NCBI RefSeq assembly: GCF_030580655.1 | Contig: NZ_JAUQTB010000009.1 | Coordinates: forward strand, 92,449-156,448 | Length of the DNA stretch: 64,000 bases | Reading direction: 5' to 3' | Origin: Paenibacillus lacisoli | GTDB taxonomy: Bacteria > Bacillota > Bacilli > Paenibacillales > Paenibacillaceae | Part shown: positions 17,581 to 25,842 of the stretch, in pieces | Position numbering within the stretch: the first letter of the stretch is position 1 | How the letters are laid out: every line of letters begins with the position of its first letter | The notes under the pieces: model-generated | The model's input: the letters and a program-made list of their open reading frames with translations, nothing else | Databases searched by the model: none | What the model was told of the DNA's origin: nothing | Position numbers and translations under genes: made by a program

Positions 17581-18555
17581 TTAAACCTCACTATATCCGG
17601 TAACCTGGTTACGTCCTCTTGTTTTGGAGGCGTACAGCGCCACATCCGCTTTGTGCAGAAGAGACTCCCCTGTATCCGAATCTTCAACGGCTGCTGTCCC
17701 CACACTGATTGTAATGCGATAATCCCCCCAACGGGCGGACTCGGCAGCCTCACGAATTTTTTCTGCCGCCTCAACTGCCTGACCCTCCTGGGTTCCGGGC
17801 AGAATGATTACAAATTCTTCTCCGCCGAAACGGGCGGCTGCATCATCTTTCTCCAAATTGAGCTGCAGCAGCTTGGCCAAGTGAGTCAGGATCAGATCTC
17901 CTACAGGGTGTCCGTAGGTATCGTTGATTTTTTTGAAATGGTCAATATCAAGGATAAGCAGCGAGAAGGGCGTGCCTGATTCCTGGTAAGCATGAATATG
18001 CAAATCCAGCTGCTTCTGAAAATATCGCCGGTTCTTCAGGCCGGTTAACGGATCGGTTGATGCCAGCTGTTCAAGTTCTTCATTCATTCGGGTCAGTTCC
18101 TGCTGCTTGGCTTCATACTCCCTATGTATTTGTTCTAATCTCAAATTGGCCTCATTCGTAGCCTGATACAGCTCCTCCAGCCGGCTTTTGGTCTGCAGGA
18201 TATCCTTCTCATGCTCAATCCGCTTGCGCACAACGATTAAGATACAGTCAATATAGACGATCCCTTCCCTTTCTTGCCTGACTCCGTTGAGGAGGACGGG
18301 AAACTGCTGACTGCTGCTGGTTCTTAATGAGAAATACATCTCGTTCACATGCCCATACAGCTGAATATACGGATAGAAGTATGTATGAAAAAACATTTTG
18401 TTCGTAGCTGACATTGCGGATTCAATGTGCTTCCCTACCAGCTCATCGCGCTTGTATTCCAGCAGGTCCAAAAGCGTTTGATTCACCTCCTGGACCACAC
18501 CATTTTCCAACATTGAGAAATAACCGCAAGGGGCTCTATCTAGTTGAATATCCAT
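17581..18555 (-). CDS. PAS-GGDEF diguanylate cyclase with an RsbP-type PAS domain
   Basis: A 324-residue cytoplasmic enzyme predicted to make c-di-GMP. Residues about 5-115 form a PAS domain that closely resembles the sensor of the Bacillus SigB phosphatase RsbP (APCGYFSMLENG; FHTYFYPYIQLYGHVNEMYF; FPVLLNG). A coiled coil follows (about 120-165), then a GGDEF domain with the DPLTGLKNRRYF entry, the IDHFKKINDTYGHPVGD metal/substrate motif and an active-site GGEEF. No RXXD inhibitory site is evident before GGEEF. AGAAAGG suits the ATG at 18555 better than the upstream TTG at 18576. It follows rsbQ by 42 bases. Confidence 0.92.
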   Translation of the reverse strand: MDIQLDRAPCGYFSMLENGVVQEVNQTLLDLLEYKRDELVGKHIESAMSATNKMFFHTYFYPYIQLYGHVNEMYFSLRTSSSQQFPVLLNGVRQEREGIVYIDCILIVVRKRIEHEKDILQTKSRLEELYQATNEANLRLEQIHREYEAKQQELTRMNEELEQLASTDPLTGLKNRRYFQKQLDLHIHAYQESGTPFSLLILDIDHFKKINDTYGHPVGDLILTHLAKLLQLNLEKDDAAARFGGEEFVIILPGTQEGQAVEAAEKIREAAESARWGDYRITISVGTAAVEDSDTGESLLHKADVALYASKTRGRNQVTGYSEV

Positions 18556-18597
18556 TAAAACAGCCTTTCTATCCAAATTACCTGATGGTCTGGTTAT

Positions 18598-19401
18598 CTA
18601 TGATCTGGAAATATACTCTTTAATCAATTCGATTGTCTCTTGGGGCTGGCTTAGATGGGGATAGTGGCCTTTGGCATTCATCTGCCTCAGCTCACTGTGA
18701 CGAAGATGAGAATGCAGATAGTCCCCCACCTCAACAGGAGCGATACTGTCGTCCGAGCACTGCAGGATCAGCGTCGGTACAGACATAAGTGCAAGCTCCT
18801 TCCGGCAATCGCAGTAGAACGTTACCTCTGCAAATTGACGGGCAATATGCGGATCTCTCGAACAAAAGCTTTGCTCCAGTTCGTGAGTTAGCTCCGGCCG
18901 GTCTGAATTCATGGCAATTGGAGCCATATAGCTGGCCCAGCCAATAAAATTCATCTGCATCATCTCCAGCAGTTCGTCAATATCACTTTTGTCAAAACCG
19001 CCGAAATACGCTGGAGGATCATTCACATAACGCGGAGAAGGGCCCAGCATGACGATTCGTTCGAAACGTTCTGGAGCGCGTATGGAAGCCAGCATGCCAA
19101 CCATGCTGCTAACAGAGTGTCCTACAAAAATGACATCCCGGAGGTCCAGCCTCTCGATAATATCAATTACATCCTGGGCATAACCTTGCAGACTGCTGTA
19201 TTTGTCTGCATCGTAATGCCTGATCTGGGAGTTACCGGAACCCACATAATCAAATAAAACAATCCGGTAATCACTCATAAAATCAGGAACGATATATCTC
19301 CACATACCCTGATCGCATCCGAAGCCGTGGGCAAACATAATGGTTTGGCTCCCACTCCCTATGACTTGTACATGATTACGTTCAAGAACATCTACTGTCA
19401 T
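18598..19401 (-). CDS. rsbQ: RsbQ-type alpha/beta hydrolase
   Basis: A 267-residue hydrolase, nearly the length of Bacillus RsbQ (269). The nucleophile elbow GHSVSSM puts serine at residue 96, as in RsbQ. The acid is in CSDDSIAP (Asp218) and the histidine in GHYPHLS (His246), again matching RsbQ positions within one residue. RsbQ makes or delivers a small ligand to the PAS domain of RsbP; it is also a relative of plant KAI2/D14 receptors. Here the next gene carries an RsbP-like PAS fused to GGDEF, so the partner output is c-di-GMP. A GAGGTGA site precedes the ATG. Confidence 0.9.
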   Translation of the reverse strand: MTVDVLERNHVQVIGSGSQTIMFAHGFGCDQGMWRYIVPDFMSDYRIVLFDYVGSGNSQIRHYDADKYSSLQGYAQDVIDIIERLDLRDVIFVGHSVSSMVGMLASIRAPERFERIVMLGPSPRYVNDPPAYFGGFDKSDIDELLEMMQMNFIGWASYMAPIAMNSDRPELTHELEQSFCSRDPHIARQFAEVTFYCDCRKELALMSVPTLILQCSDDSIAPVEVGDYLHSHLRHSELRQMNAKGHYPHLSQPQETIELIKEYISRS

Positions 19402-19678
19402 CGCTTTATCACCTCTGAGAAGGGCTTGTCTGGCAGAAACATAAAAAGTCAGTTACAGCCCAGTCTATACCTTGATTATATCGGAAAAGCAGCGCCCGGA
19501 GAGTAGACAAGAAGTATGAATCTTTCTGGGACATTGGTCATCCCATATGTTGCTAGCCGGATTTCTCTCATCTTCCCCACCAACAGCCTTACAATGCCGG
19601 CTCCGACCGCTTCAATCGCATGTGAATATGTAAATCTCACCTTGCTTCGCCGGATTGGCGCAGTTCTGGATTACATGG

Positions 19679-20146
19679 TTATTCCCCGTAGTTCCATACG
19701 ATTGCGGTCGACCCCGAGCGCGGATCCTGGTAAGAAATGATGGCTCCCCAATCCAGCTTGAACTCCATATAAGGATAAGGCTTCTCCCACTGATCATCTG
19801 GTTTCCGGGACAAGGCCTTTTCAAGCAGTCTGCGATGCTTCTCATACCTTCTGCGTTCCCCCTCCACAGTCCAGTTATCCCATGAAGTCGGATACGCTTC
19901 ACCCTGAACGGAGAGTTCCAGAGCATACAGCCTGCCGCCATGAAAACAAACGGAGACGAAAAATTTCTCCCTCAGGAGCGGCACTTCGTCGAGGTGATGC
20001 CATTCATATCCGTTCCCCATGGAGCGGGTGGAATGGAAATAACGAGTGTACCAAGCGGAGGCCGTCAGCTCCTCTTCAGTCAATTCTGCATACACCACCC
20101 GCTCGCCTTCTACAACCAGTTCACCCGATGCCCAGCCGGTATTCAT
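19679..20146 (-). CDS. hypothetical protein
   Basis: A 155-residue soluble protein, rich in aromatic and charged residues (WYTRYFHSTRSMGNGYEWHH) with no signal peptide. GGGGGTG precedes two close ATG codons (20152 and 20146); the spacing favours 20146. It is the last of four same-direction genes from 22721 onward and starts 66 bases after the preceding stop. I do not recognise the family. Its company suggests an immunity-like role, which is inference only. Confidence 0.65.
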   Translation of the reverse strand: MNTGWASGELVVEGERVVYAELTEEELTASAWYTRYFHSTRSMGNGYEWHHLDEVPLLREKFFVSVCFHGGRLYALELSVQGEAYPTSWDNWTVEGERRRYEKHRRLLEKALSRKPDDQWEKPYPYMEFKLDWGAIISYQDPRSGSTAIVWNYGE

Positions 20147-20211
20147 TATCATTTCACCCCCTTTATCGTTCCCTTCACATCTCCGCAGCACCAGATGCCT
20201 GCAAATCAGGA

Positions 20212-21513
20212 TCAGCTCTGCTGGTAACAGGTTGCGGTCATCCTGTCCTTCGGACAATAGAACATGTAGAAAATTCCGTCGCCATACACTTCTATATCCT
20301 CACCATCCAGCTGCCCGATGAACAGCATGCTCCTGGAACAGCAGGGACAGAGCGGATAAGCCGCGTCCTGCACCCAGCCGGGGTGACCGCCAAGCTGAGA
20401 ACCCGATTGCGACAAGGCCCATACAGCTGCAAAATAAGGCGAGCGCGGTACGGAGGACAAGGACAGCTGTGGAAGACGAATTCCGTCGCCATCAGATTCT
20501 TCCTCCCAATCCGGCAGATAGTCAGGCTCATGATTATACGGGCTCCAGTGCGGCATCCCCTGCTCGTCAAGCTCCATAAAGATATCACTGTACCCGCCGC
20601 AGCGCTCACAGGTCTGGATACACAGCCTTCCTTCCAGTCCAAGCCCGGATAAGGACGAGTGTGCCCCGTCCACGTCCATCAGCAGAACCAGACTCCCATG
20701 GCACCATGGACAGACCTGATCCGACGGCTGCAGAAATCCGGGTCCAACTGGCTCCTCAGCGTCACGCACAGCCTCTGCCGTCAGGTCCTTCTCCACAACA
20801 ATCCCATAGCTTGCCGGGGATACCAGCTCTCTTCGGCCTCCACCCTCATCCAGTTCCCATCCTGCCTCCCGGGTGTATGCTTCCGGAAGCACATACAGCT
20901 GTTTGGCCCAGGCAGGAGCCTGACGACGCCACTCCTGAAATTGGTTCACTACCGCCTCATCACCAATCCAGCCCAGAGCCAGCAGAAGAAGATTGCGGTT
21001 CTCCTCGTCACGTTCAAGCTGCCCGAGCAGCTGGTCCCGCACCTCGGGTGGAGCGTCCTTATACATCATTCCGGGATCATATATCCTCCGCTCCATGAGC
21101 TGTGGCAGCACGTCGCTGATTTCATCATTTCTCCAGCAGACAAGGGCAGTCAGTATATCTATTGCGGTGTCCTTCTCACCCTCTGCAAGCAGCTTCAGTG
21201 CATATTCCTTCATCCGCCGGGCATCGCCAACCGAGAGCTCTTGGTAGAGCTCCTCCCGCTTCTTCGGATAGGGGACATATCGAATAAGGGGGTCGCGGAC
21301 CTGCTTGGCATAGCCAATTTGCAGAATCTCTACAGGATCTGTCACGTTCTCATACAAATTGACCGTCCGGCGATGCTTCTCAATATAGGCCTGCCGTTCC
21401 TGTCTTTCCCTTTCCTGAACACAAGGCATACAATAGCCGCCCGTTCTCGCCGCAGTAGCCGGCAGAATGGTCGATGTGCAGCCTTCCATCCGGCAAGGAA
21501 CACGTTCAGTCAT
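20212..21513 (-). CDS. zinc-finger protein with a DUF1963/YwqG-like C-terminal region
   Basis: A 433-residue protein. The N-terminus has paired cysteines (VPCRMEGC ... GGYCMPC) that look like a zinc ribbon. The middle (about 100-230) is helical. The C-terminal half has two more Cys pairs (CPWCHGSL; CERCGG) and an end (QLGGHPGWVQD ... MLFIGQLDGEDIEVYGDGIFYMFYC) resembling DUF1963/YwqG proteins. The ATG at 21513 has GAGGGTGAG in front and overlaps the previous stop by 8 bases. Function is unknown. Confidence 0.7.
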   Translation of the reverse strand: MTERVPCRMEGCTSTILPATAARTGGYCMPCVQERERQERQAYIEKHRRTVNLYENVTDPVEILQIGYAKQVRDPLIRYVPYPKKREELYQELSVGDARRMKEYALKLLAEGEKDTAIDILTALVCWRNDEISDVLPQLMERRIYDPGMMYKDAPPEVRDQLLGQLERDEENRNLLLLALGWIGDEAVVNQFQEWRRQAPAWAKQLYVLPEAYTREAGWELDEGGGRRELVSPASYGIVVEKDLTAEAVRDAEEPVGPGFLQPSDQVCPWCHGSLVLLMDVDGAHSSLSGLGLEGRLCIQTCERCGGYSDIFMELDEQGMPHWSPYNHEPDYLPDWEEESDGDGIRLPQLSLSSVPRSPYFAAVWALSQSGSQLGGHPGWVQDAAYPLCPCCSRSMLFIGQLDGEDIEVYGDGIFYMFYCPKDRMTATCYQQS

Positions 21514-22048
21514 GACCTGACTCACCCTCTTTCTCTTCATATTGATTCTTCAGAATTTGCGCGTGATCCAGGAGCACCCAATGGTTCACTTCATCATACC
21601 CGGTGACCTCTGCCTGAACGATGTGCCGCGGATACATCCATGCTTCTGAAGCGGAGGCGGACAGTGAGGAGGTATTTGCCAATCCGACGGCACCTTCCTC
21701 CAGCAGGTTCACCAGTGTGCCCTGAGGATAAAAGCATTCAATATAGCCTTCAACCGCTGTACCAACCGGAAACTTTTTCTGTATTTCCTTCCATTGACTT
21801 CCGTGCTTCTGCAGCTGCCTGTGCCACATTCCTTCGAATTCCTCACGGCTAATTTCCTCATAATAAGGCTCCTCCGGATTCAGCGGATGCTCTGCCAGCA
21901 CAAAGTGAGCAGCTCCGTGCTTCCGGTTTGATGTTATCGAGCTGCCATCCGACCCCAGTACGATCTGCCGGAAGGCAGTTCCGCCCGCATCAATCTCGAA
22001 GTACCAAGTCCCCATCCCCGGCTCCGGAATATCTCTCAGATAACGCAT
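21506..22048 (-). CDS. hypothetical protein with a possible OB/S1-like C-terminal domain
   Basis: A 180-residue soluble protein beginning MRYLRDIPEPGMGTWYFEID. Residues about 100-170 (FPVGTAVEGYIECFYPQGTL and following) resemble an S1/OB barrel, seen by pattern only. The frame is open far upstream, but AGGAG fits the ATG at 22048, which overlaps the DUF2625 gene end by a few bases. Tight packing with its neighbours indicates one operon. Confidence 0.65.
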   Translation of the reverse strand: MRYLRDIPEPGMGTWYFEIDAGGTAFRQIVLGSDGSSITSNRKHGAAHFVLAEHPLNPEEPYYEEISREEFEGMWHRQLQKHGSQWKEIQKKFPVGTAVEGYIECFYPQGTLVNLLEEGAVGLANTSSLSASASEAWMYPRHIVQAEVTGYDEVNHWVLLDHAQILKNQYEEKEGESGHD

Positions 22049-22052
22049 GAAT

Positions 22053-22721
22053 TTACTCCTGCGGGCGGGACTGGCCTGAGGTCTGATTCCAGGCTTCCAG
22101 CACTGAGATGGGCGCATGGCTGCTGAGTTCCCCGCCGCCTTCGGCCGTCCACAGCGGCGGATAATAACCCCATACTTCTCCAGTTTCCAGCTTTTCAGTA
22201 TCCTCCTGCCAACCTGCCCAGCGAAAGGTCTGATAGAACAAATCCAGATCACCGTGTGCGAGCCAGTTCACAAAGCCGGAGTACGCCAGTTCGGTGGATT
22301 CCCATTCCAGCGTATCCGGTGCAAAATAATAGACATATCCGTCCTGGCCGAACCTGCCTGTATTTAACGCAAAGAATCCACCAGCGGCATCATAGGCAAC
22401 GACAAGCAGGTCCGGGTACGCAGCCAGATCCGTCTGTGTGCCAAGACCATTCCAGGAAGCCAGACTTCCGCTGACCTCCGAATGTCCAGCCCCCAGCACG
22501 GTCACCCAGCCGTGATCCAGGCGAATACCGCCGGTCTCATAGGCAATGGCGCCCAGATACGAACGGGTCGAGACCTGTAAGGCAGACAGCGTGCCGGCTG
22601 CTGCATCACGATCAGCTGGTAACAGGGTGTATGCATGGCTGCCGCTGCTTAGCAATTCCTTAATTTCTTCCCAAGCCGGATTCTCCCGGTCAATGAGCTG
22701 CTCCAATGGTAACTTAGGCAT
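22053..22721 (-). CDS. DUF2625 family protein
   Basis: A 222-residue protein with the DUF2625 pattern: PLEQLIDRENPAWEEIKELL at the start, LGAIAYETGGIRLDHGWVTVLGAGH near residue 75, SLASWNGLG, and VVAYDAAGGFFALNTG. The family has no established function but often sits among immunity-type genes. The open frame extends to 22961, but GGAGGT is ideally placed for the ATG at 22721 and a promoter lies at 22797-22825. Confidence 0.85.
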   Translation of the reverse strand: MPKLPLEQLIDRENPAWEEIKELLSSGSHAYTLLPADRDAAAGTLSALQVSTRSYLGAIAYETGGIRLDHGWVTVLGAGHSEVSGSLASWNGLGTQTDLAAYPDLLVVAYDAAGGFFALNTGRFGQDGYVYYFAPDTLEWESTELAYSGFVNWLAHGDLDLFYQTFRWAGWQEDTEKLETGEVWGYYPPLWTAEGGGELSSHAPISVLEAWNQTSGQSRPQE

Positions 22722-22791
22722 TCGTACTCTACCTCCTGCGATTCGTAAAATGGGTAAGGATAGAATCCTCACAAATGACGATGTAACATGA

Positions 22792-22858
22792 ATGATAGTA
22801 TACAATAATAAAACAACTCTATTAAAAAATCTGGAAGGTTCTGTATGTATACTATCAT
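22792..22858. repeat. 12-bp inverted repeat around the DUF2625 operon promoter
   Basis: ATGATAGTATAC (22792-22803) and its exact complement GTATACTATCAT (22847-22858) are 43 bases apart. The left copy contains the minus-strand -10 TATACT (22797-22802), with TTAATA 17 bases upstream (22820-22825). Repressor binding or looping is possible. Confidence 0.45.
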
Positions 22859-22861
22859 AAT

Positions 22862-23029
22862 TGCTGATACCGATGCCCGGATGCACAGACGGCTTAAGAA
22901 CTTCCTCATCACAGGCATGCTCAGGAACCCAAAGCTTCAGTCTGCCGTAAGACAAGCTCACCCATTTCGGATGCCGTACGGCAAGGGGCCAGAGCCACTG
23001 TGAACGTTCGAAAGTCCCTTTGTAAAAAT
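22862..23029 (-). other. coding-like fragment with no start
   Basis: On the minus strand an open frame reads GTFERSQWLWPLAVRHPKWV and continues SLSYGRLKLWVPEHACDEEV before running into the inverted-repeat region. The composition looks like real protein, but there is no start or ribosome binding site and the hairpin at 23030 lies just upstream. It may be the tail of a deleted gene. The rest of 22722-23436 holds the Hsp20 remnant and AT-rich DNA with no gene I can support. Confidence 0.3.
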
Positions 23030-23057
23030 GAGAGCCTGTGCATATGCACAGGCTCTC
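23030..23057 (-). terminator. terminator left behind by the Hsp20 remnant
   Basis: GAGAGCCTGTGCAT and ATGCACAGGCTCTC form a perfect 28-base palindrome; the minus strand continues with ATTTTT. It lies just past the stop of the Hsp20 fragment. Confidence 0.75.
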
Positions 23058-23089
23058 CTCTTCACTTATTTGTCTATTCTACACAGCGA

Positions 23090-23236
23090 TCAGTCAATTT
23101 GAATCTGTCTGCGGGAAGTATCTTCCCCGCGGCGTTTCGGAATTTCCAGCTTCATAACCCCGTTTTCCGGCTTGGCGGTAATCCTGTTCCCGTCGATATT
23201 CTCGATATAGAAGTGAGAGGGAATCAGATCACCTAT
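23090..23236 (-). pseudogene. remnant of a small heat-shock protein (Hsp20/alpha-crystallin) gene, C-terminal end only
   Basis: The minus strand between a stop at 23258 and one at 23090 reads DLIPSHFYIENIDGNRITAK then PENGVMKLEIPKRRGE, the last beta strands of an alpha-crystallin domain with its ENGVMKLEIPK motif. About 100 N-terminal residues expected of Hsp20 are gone and replaced by unrelated AT-rich DNA, so this is a truncated relic. Its terminator survives at 23030-23057. Confidence 0.75.
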
Positions 23237-23435
23237 GAAAATCAGTCCATTTGCTATTTAATGAATAATTATGATTGCAGCTTATTTACAGTTCCTCTTG
23301 TAGCTTTCCATTTTTAGGGATTCAAAGCCCGAAACTGGACTGTATTTATTTATTTTGGCGGTATCATAATTTTAAAAAGGGTTTGCTCTCTTTTATTTCG
23401 ACCTTTTTTGACTTTGTCTGACTAACCATCAATAA

Positions 23436-24926
23436 TCACTTTGTACCATCTAAACTGGATTGTTCTAAATGTCGTTTAAGCATTTTTGTTAATTTTCGAG
23501 CACCAGCTTTGTTGAGATGTGTAGAATCGTAAAAATCCTGATCAGTAAACCATTCAGATTCAAAATAATTCAAGATATCTATATCAAACTCATTCCTCAT
23601 ATCTTCCATGTAATTGTCAAAGTCTCTTTTTATTCTTGAAGGAAAATACGGGTGGTAGTAACGGCTTACAGGGCAGATCACAACAATCGGCTTAATATTA
23701 TTCTCAATAAGCATATTGATATATTTTTTCAATATTTTCTTGTTATCTCCTACAGTTTCAGGATAATCTTTATTCCCATCCCTCTCCGCTTCTTGCCGTC
23801 CACTATTTCTATGTTCTTCATTCATAATGCCGTTTGTGAGCGTTTCCCACTTACTCTCTGCCATTGATTTCAGGGTATCGAAAATCCTCAACAAATAGGG
23901 TTCAACGAATAGTTCTGCAGCCAAAGCTTCAAACTCGTTATACTTTTGAATTTTATTCTCTTTGTCCTCCAGATTACTAATGGTTTTAAAGAATGGGTAG
24001 TAATAATAAGCTCTATTTTTGAACTTGCTTCTGGAAAGATCATACTCCAAACTGTAGTAACTCAAGCCAATGATGGCCCATTTTATTGGTTTCCCTTTTT
24101 TATGATAACTCACTATTTCTTCTGCCCACTGGAAATCATAAAACAAATCCTGGCTCGATACGGCTAAGTTCAGTGTTTGATAAGGGAGTTCATTCACATC
24201 AATGCCTACCTCAGTATAGGATATTCCCGTTATAAAGCTATCTATCTGTTTTTGTTTGCCATATAAAGAATTATAGGCTCTATATAGTTCAAAATCATAG
24301 TGATTGGATACAAACTCATACAAATTAAGCATTTTAATATCATCTTGCATGCTTTCGATTTTATAGTTGTCTGTGATAATCAAATATTCATATGAAAGAT
24401 ACGATACATCTTCAAATTCTAATATGGGAATTCCAGCCAAATATTTGCCGGTCAACTCGTTCTGTTCTGATATATAAGCGAGAATCTTCCGATTACGTGG
24501 ATTTATGTAACTATTCAAATTGCTGGATAGCAGATTTACCCCAACAACGATCACTTTTTTTGTTCCACTGACTTGATAGCTATAGGCGTTGAAATTTTGA
24601 CGTAGAATTTTATAATGGTAAAGCAATTGACCGTATATCTCTATAATCTCTTTATCATTATTACAGTTATAGGCTGAAATCAAAAACTCAAATAAATCAA
24701 ATACCTTGTATATATTCTGAATAACAACCTCAGAAGGATGCATCGTTAATATGGGTTCGAGTTCCTGATTGAACTTTACTAACTCATCAATCATTACATT
24801 TATATTCGATGTAACAGCTTCACTGAATAGATTTTCTTCCAATATTGAAACAGAAGTTCTCATTACCTTCTCAATCTTCGCTAATTTAATTTCCACATTA
24901 AATAATGTTTCTGTCTCGTAGATCAT
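23436..24926 (-). CDS. SGNH-hydrolase-like protein with N-terminal Rossmann-like region (AT-rich, probably acquired)
   Basis: A 496-residue soluble protein. Residues 1-110 are helical. Residues about 120-200 resemble a nucleotide-binding sensor (KKVIVVGVNLLSSNLNS ... YLAGIPILEFEDVSYL ... YLIITD). From about 230 an SGNH-type hydrolase follows: ITGISYTEVGID (block I), LNLAVSSQDLF (block II), IIGLSYYSLEY (block III) and FYDSTHLNKAGARK with the catalytic Asp/His pair. Such proteins occur in cell-wall or polysaccharide decoration, as DltD-like enzymes do. Codon and base use are far more AT-rich than the neighbours, which implies transfer. GGGAG precedes the ATG. Confidence 0.75.
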   Translation of the reverse strand: MIYETETLFNVEIKLAKIEKVMRTSVSILEENLFSEAVTSNINVMIDELVKFNQELEPILTMHPSEVVIQNIYKVFDLFEFLISAYNCNNDKEIIEIYGQLLYHYKILRQNFNAYSYQVSGTKKVIVVGVNLLSSNLNSYINPRNRKILAYISEQNELTGKYLAGIPILEFEDVSYLSYEYLIITDNYKIESMQDDIKMLNLYEFVSNHYDFELYRAYNSLYGKQKQIDSFITGISYTEVGIDVNELPYQTLNLAVSSQDLFYDFQWAEEIVSYHKKGKPIKWAIIGLSYYSLEYDLSRSKFKNRAYYYYPFFKTISNLEDKENKIQKYNEFEALAAELFVEPYLLRIFDTLKSMAESKWETLTNGIMNEEHRNSGRQEAERDGNKDYPETVGDNKKILKKYINMLIENNIKPIVVICPVSRYYHPYFPSRIKRDFDNYMEDMRNEFDIDILNYFESEWFTDQDFYDSTHLNKAGARKLTKMLKRHLEQSSLDGTK

Positions 24927-25000
24927 AAATTATCTCCCTGTAAGCTCATTTTCCGTTTACCGTTTTATCGGTATAGCTGACATATAACATGAGAGCATAC

Positions 25001-25024
25001 AAAAAACCTGCGTCTCCGCAGGTT
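25001..25024 (-). terminator. terminator of the nir operon
   Basis: AACCTGCG and CGCAGGTT pair around a four-base loop, followed on the minus strand by TTTTTT, 36 bases past the cobA stop. Confidence 0.85.
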
Positions 25025-25059
25025 CTCTAAGCTCCCTTAAATTCTCATCAACACCATCA

Positions 25060-25842
25060 TCAGCTGATCTGTACCGCGTGCTGTATCCGGAAATCTTCGC
25101 ACCTTGCCAGCAGCTCTTCACGTACCTGGACGACCTCACCAATTACAATCAGCGCCGGGTTTTTGATCTTCGCCGCCAGAGCCAGCTTCTCCAGCTGATC
25201 CAGCGTGCCGGTCACCACACGTTCGCGGTTCGTTGTGCTCCACTCCACGATTGCCGCCGGCATATCTGCGCGCTTCCCGTGCAGCAGCAGCTGAGCCCGT
25301 ATCGTCCCGATCTGCCTCATTCCCATATAGATCACAAGGGTATCTACTGCGTGTGCAAGCAGATCCCAGCGGACCGGTGACTCGGAATCATTACACCGGC
25401 TGCCAGCAACCATGGCGCAGGAGCCTGCCATACCGCGGTGAGTCAGCGGAATACCGGTGCTAGCCGCCATCCCAGAGGCTGACGTTATCCCTGGTATAAT
25501 CTCATAAGCGATACCTGCTTCGGCGAGTGCGAGGGCCTCCTCGCCCCCGCGGCCGAAGACCAGCGGGTCGCCTCCTTTCAGCCTTACCACTTGCTTTCCC
25601 GCGCCAGCCCACTGGATTAACAGCTTGTTAATCTCCTCCTGTAGCATGGCATGCTGACCCGGTGCTTTGCCGCAATAGATTCTGACTGCCTCTTGCGGGG
25701 CAGCCTGCTGCAGAAGCTCCTCATTCACCAGCCTGTCATAGACCAGAACATCCGCGGAATGAATCCGCCGCAGAGCCTTAACCGTAATCAGCTCGGGATC
25801 TCCTGGTCCCGCCCCCACGATGGACACCCGGCCAGCCATCAT
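25060..25842 (-). CDS. cobA: uroporphyrinogen-III C-methyltransferase (siroheme branch)
   Basis: A 260-residue SAM-dependent enzyme that methylates uroporphyrinogen III at C-2 and C-7 to precorrin-2, the first step to siroheme. Seen are VSIVGAGPGDPELITVKA at the start, VVRLKGGDPLVFGRGGEE near residue 85, and PGITSASGMAASTGIPLTHR near 120. It overlaps nirC by four bases. Its place in the operon fits: NirB needs siroheme. The fused uroporphyrinogen synthase domain seen in some Firmicutes is absent. Confidence 0.93.
   Translation of the reverse strand: MMAGRVSIVGAGPGDPELITVKALRRIHSADVLVYDRLVNEELLQQAAPQEAVRIYCGKAPGQHAMLQEEINKLLIQWAGAGKQVVRLKGGDPLVFGRGGEEALALAEAGIAYEIIPGITSASGMAASTGIPLTHRGMAGSCAMVAGSRCNDSESPVRWDLLAHAVDTLVIYMGMRQIGTIRAQLLLHGKRADMPAAIVEWSTTNRERVVTGTLDQLEKLALAAKIKNPALIVIGEVVQVREELLARCEDFRIQHAVQIS

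Noticed and set aside
19882..21606. Long plus-strand frames across 19.9-21.6 kb
   Set aside because: They are shadows of the immunity-like operon on the minus strand, which has proper starts and spacing.
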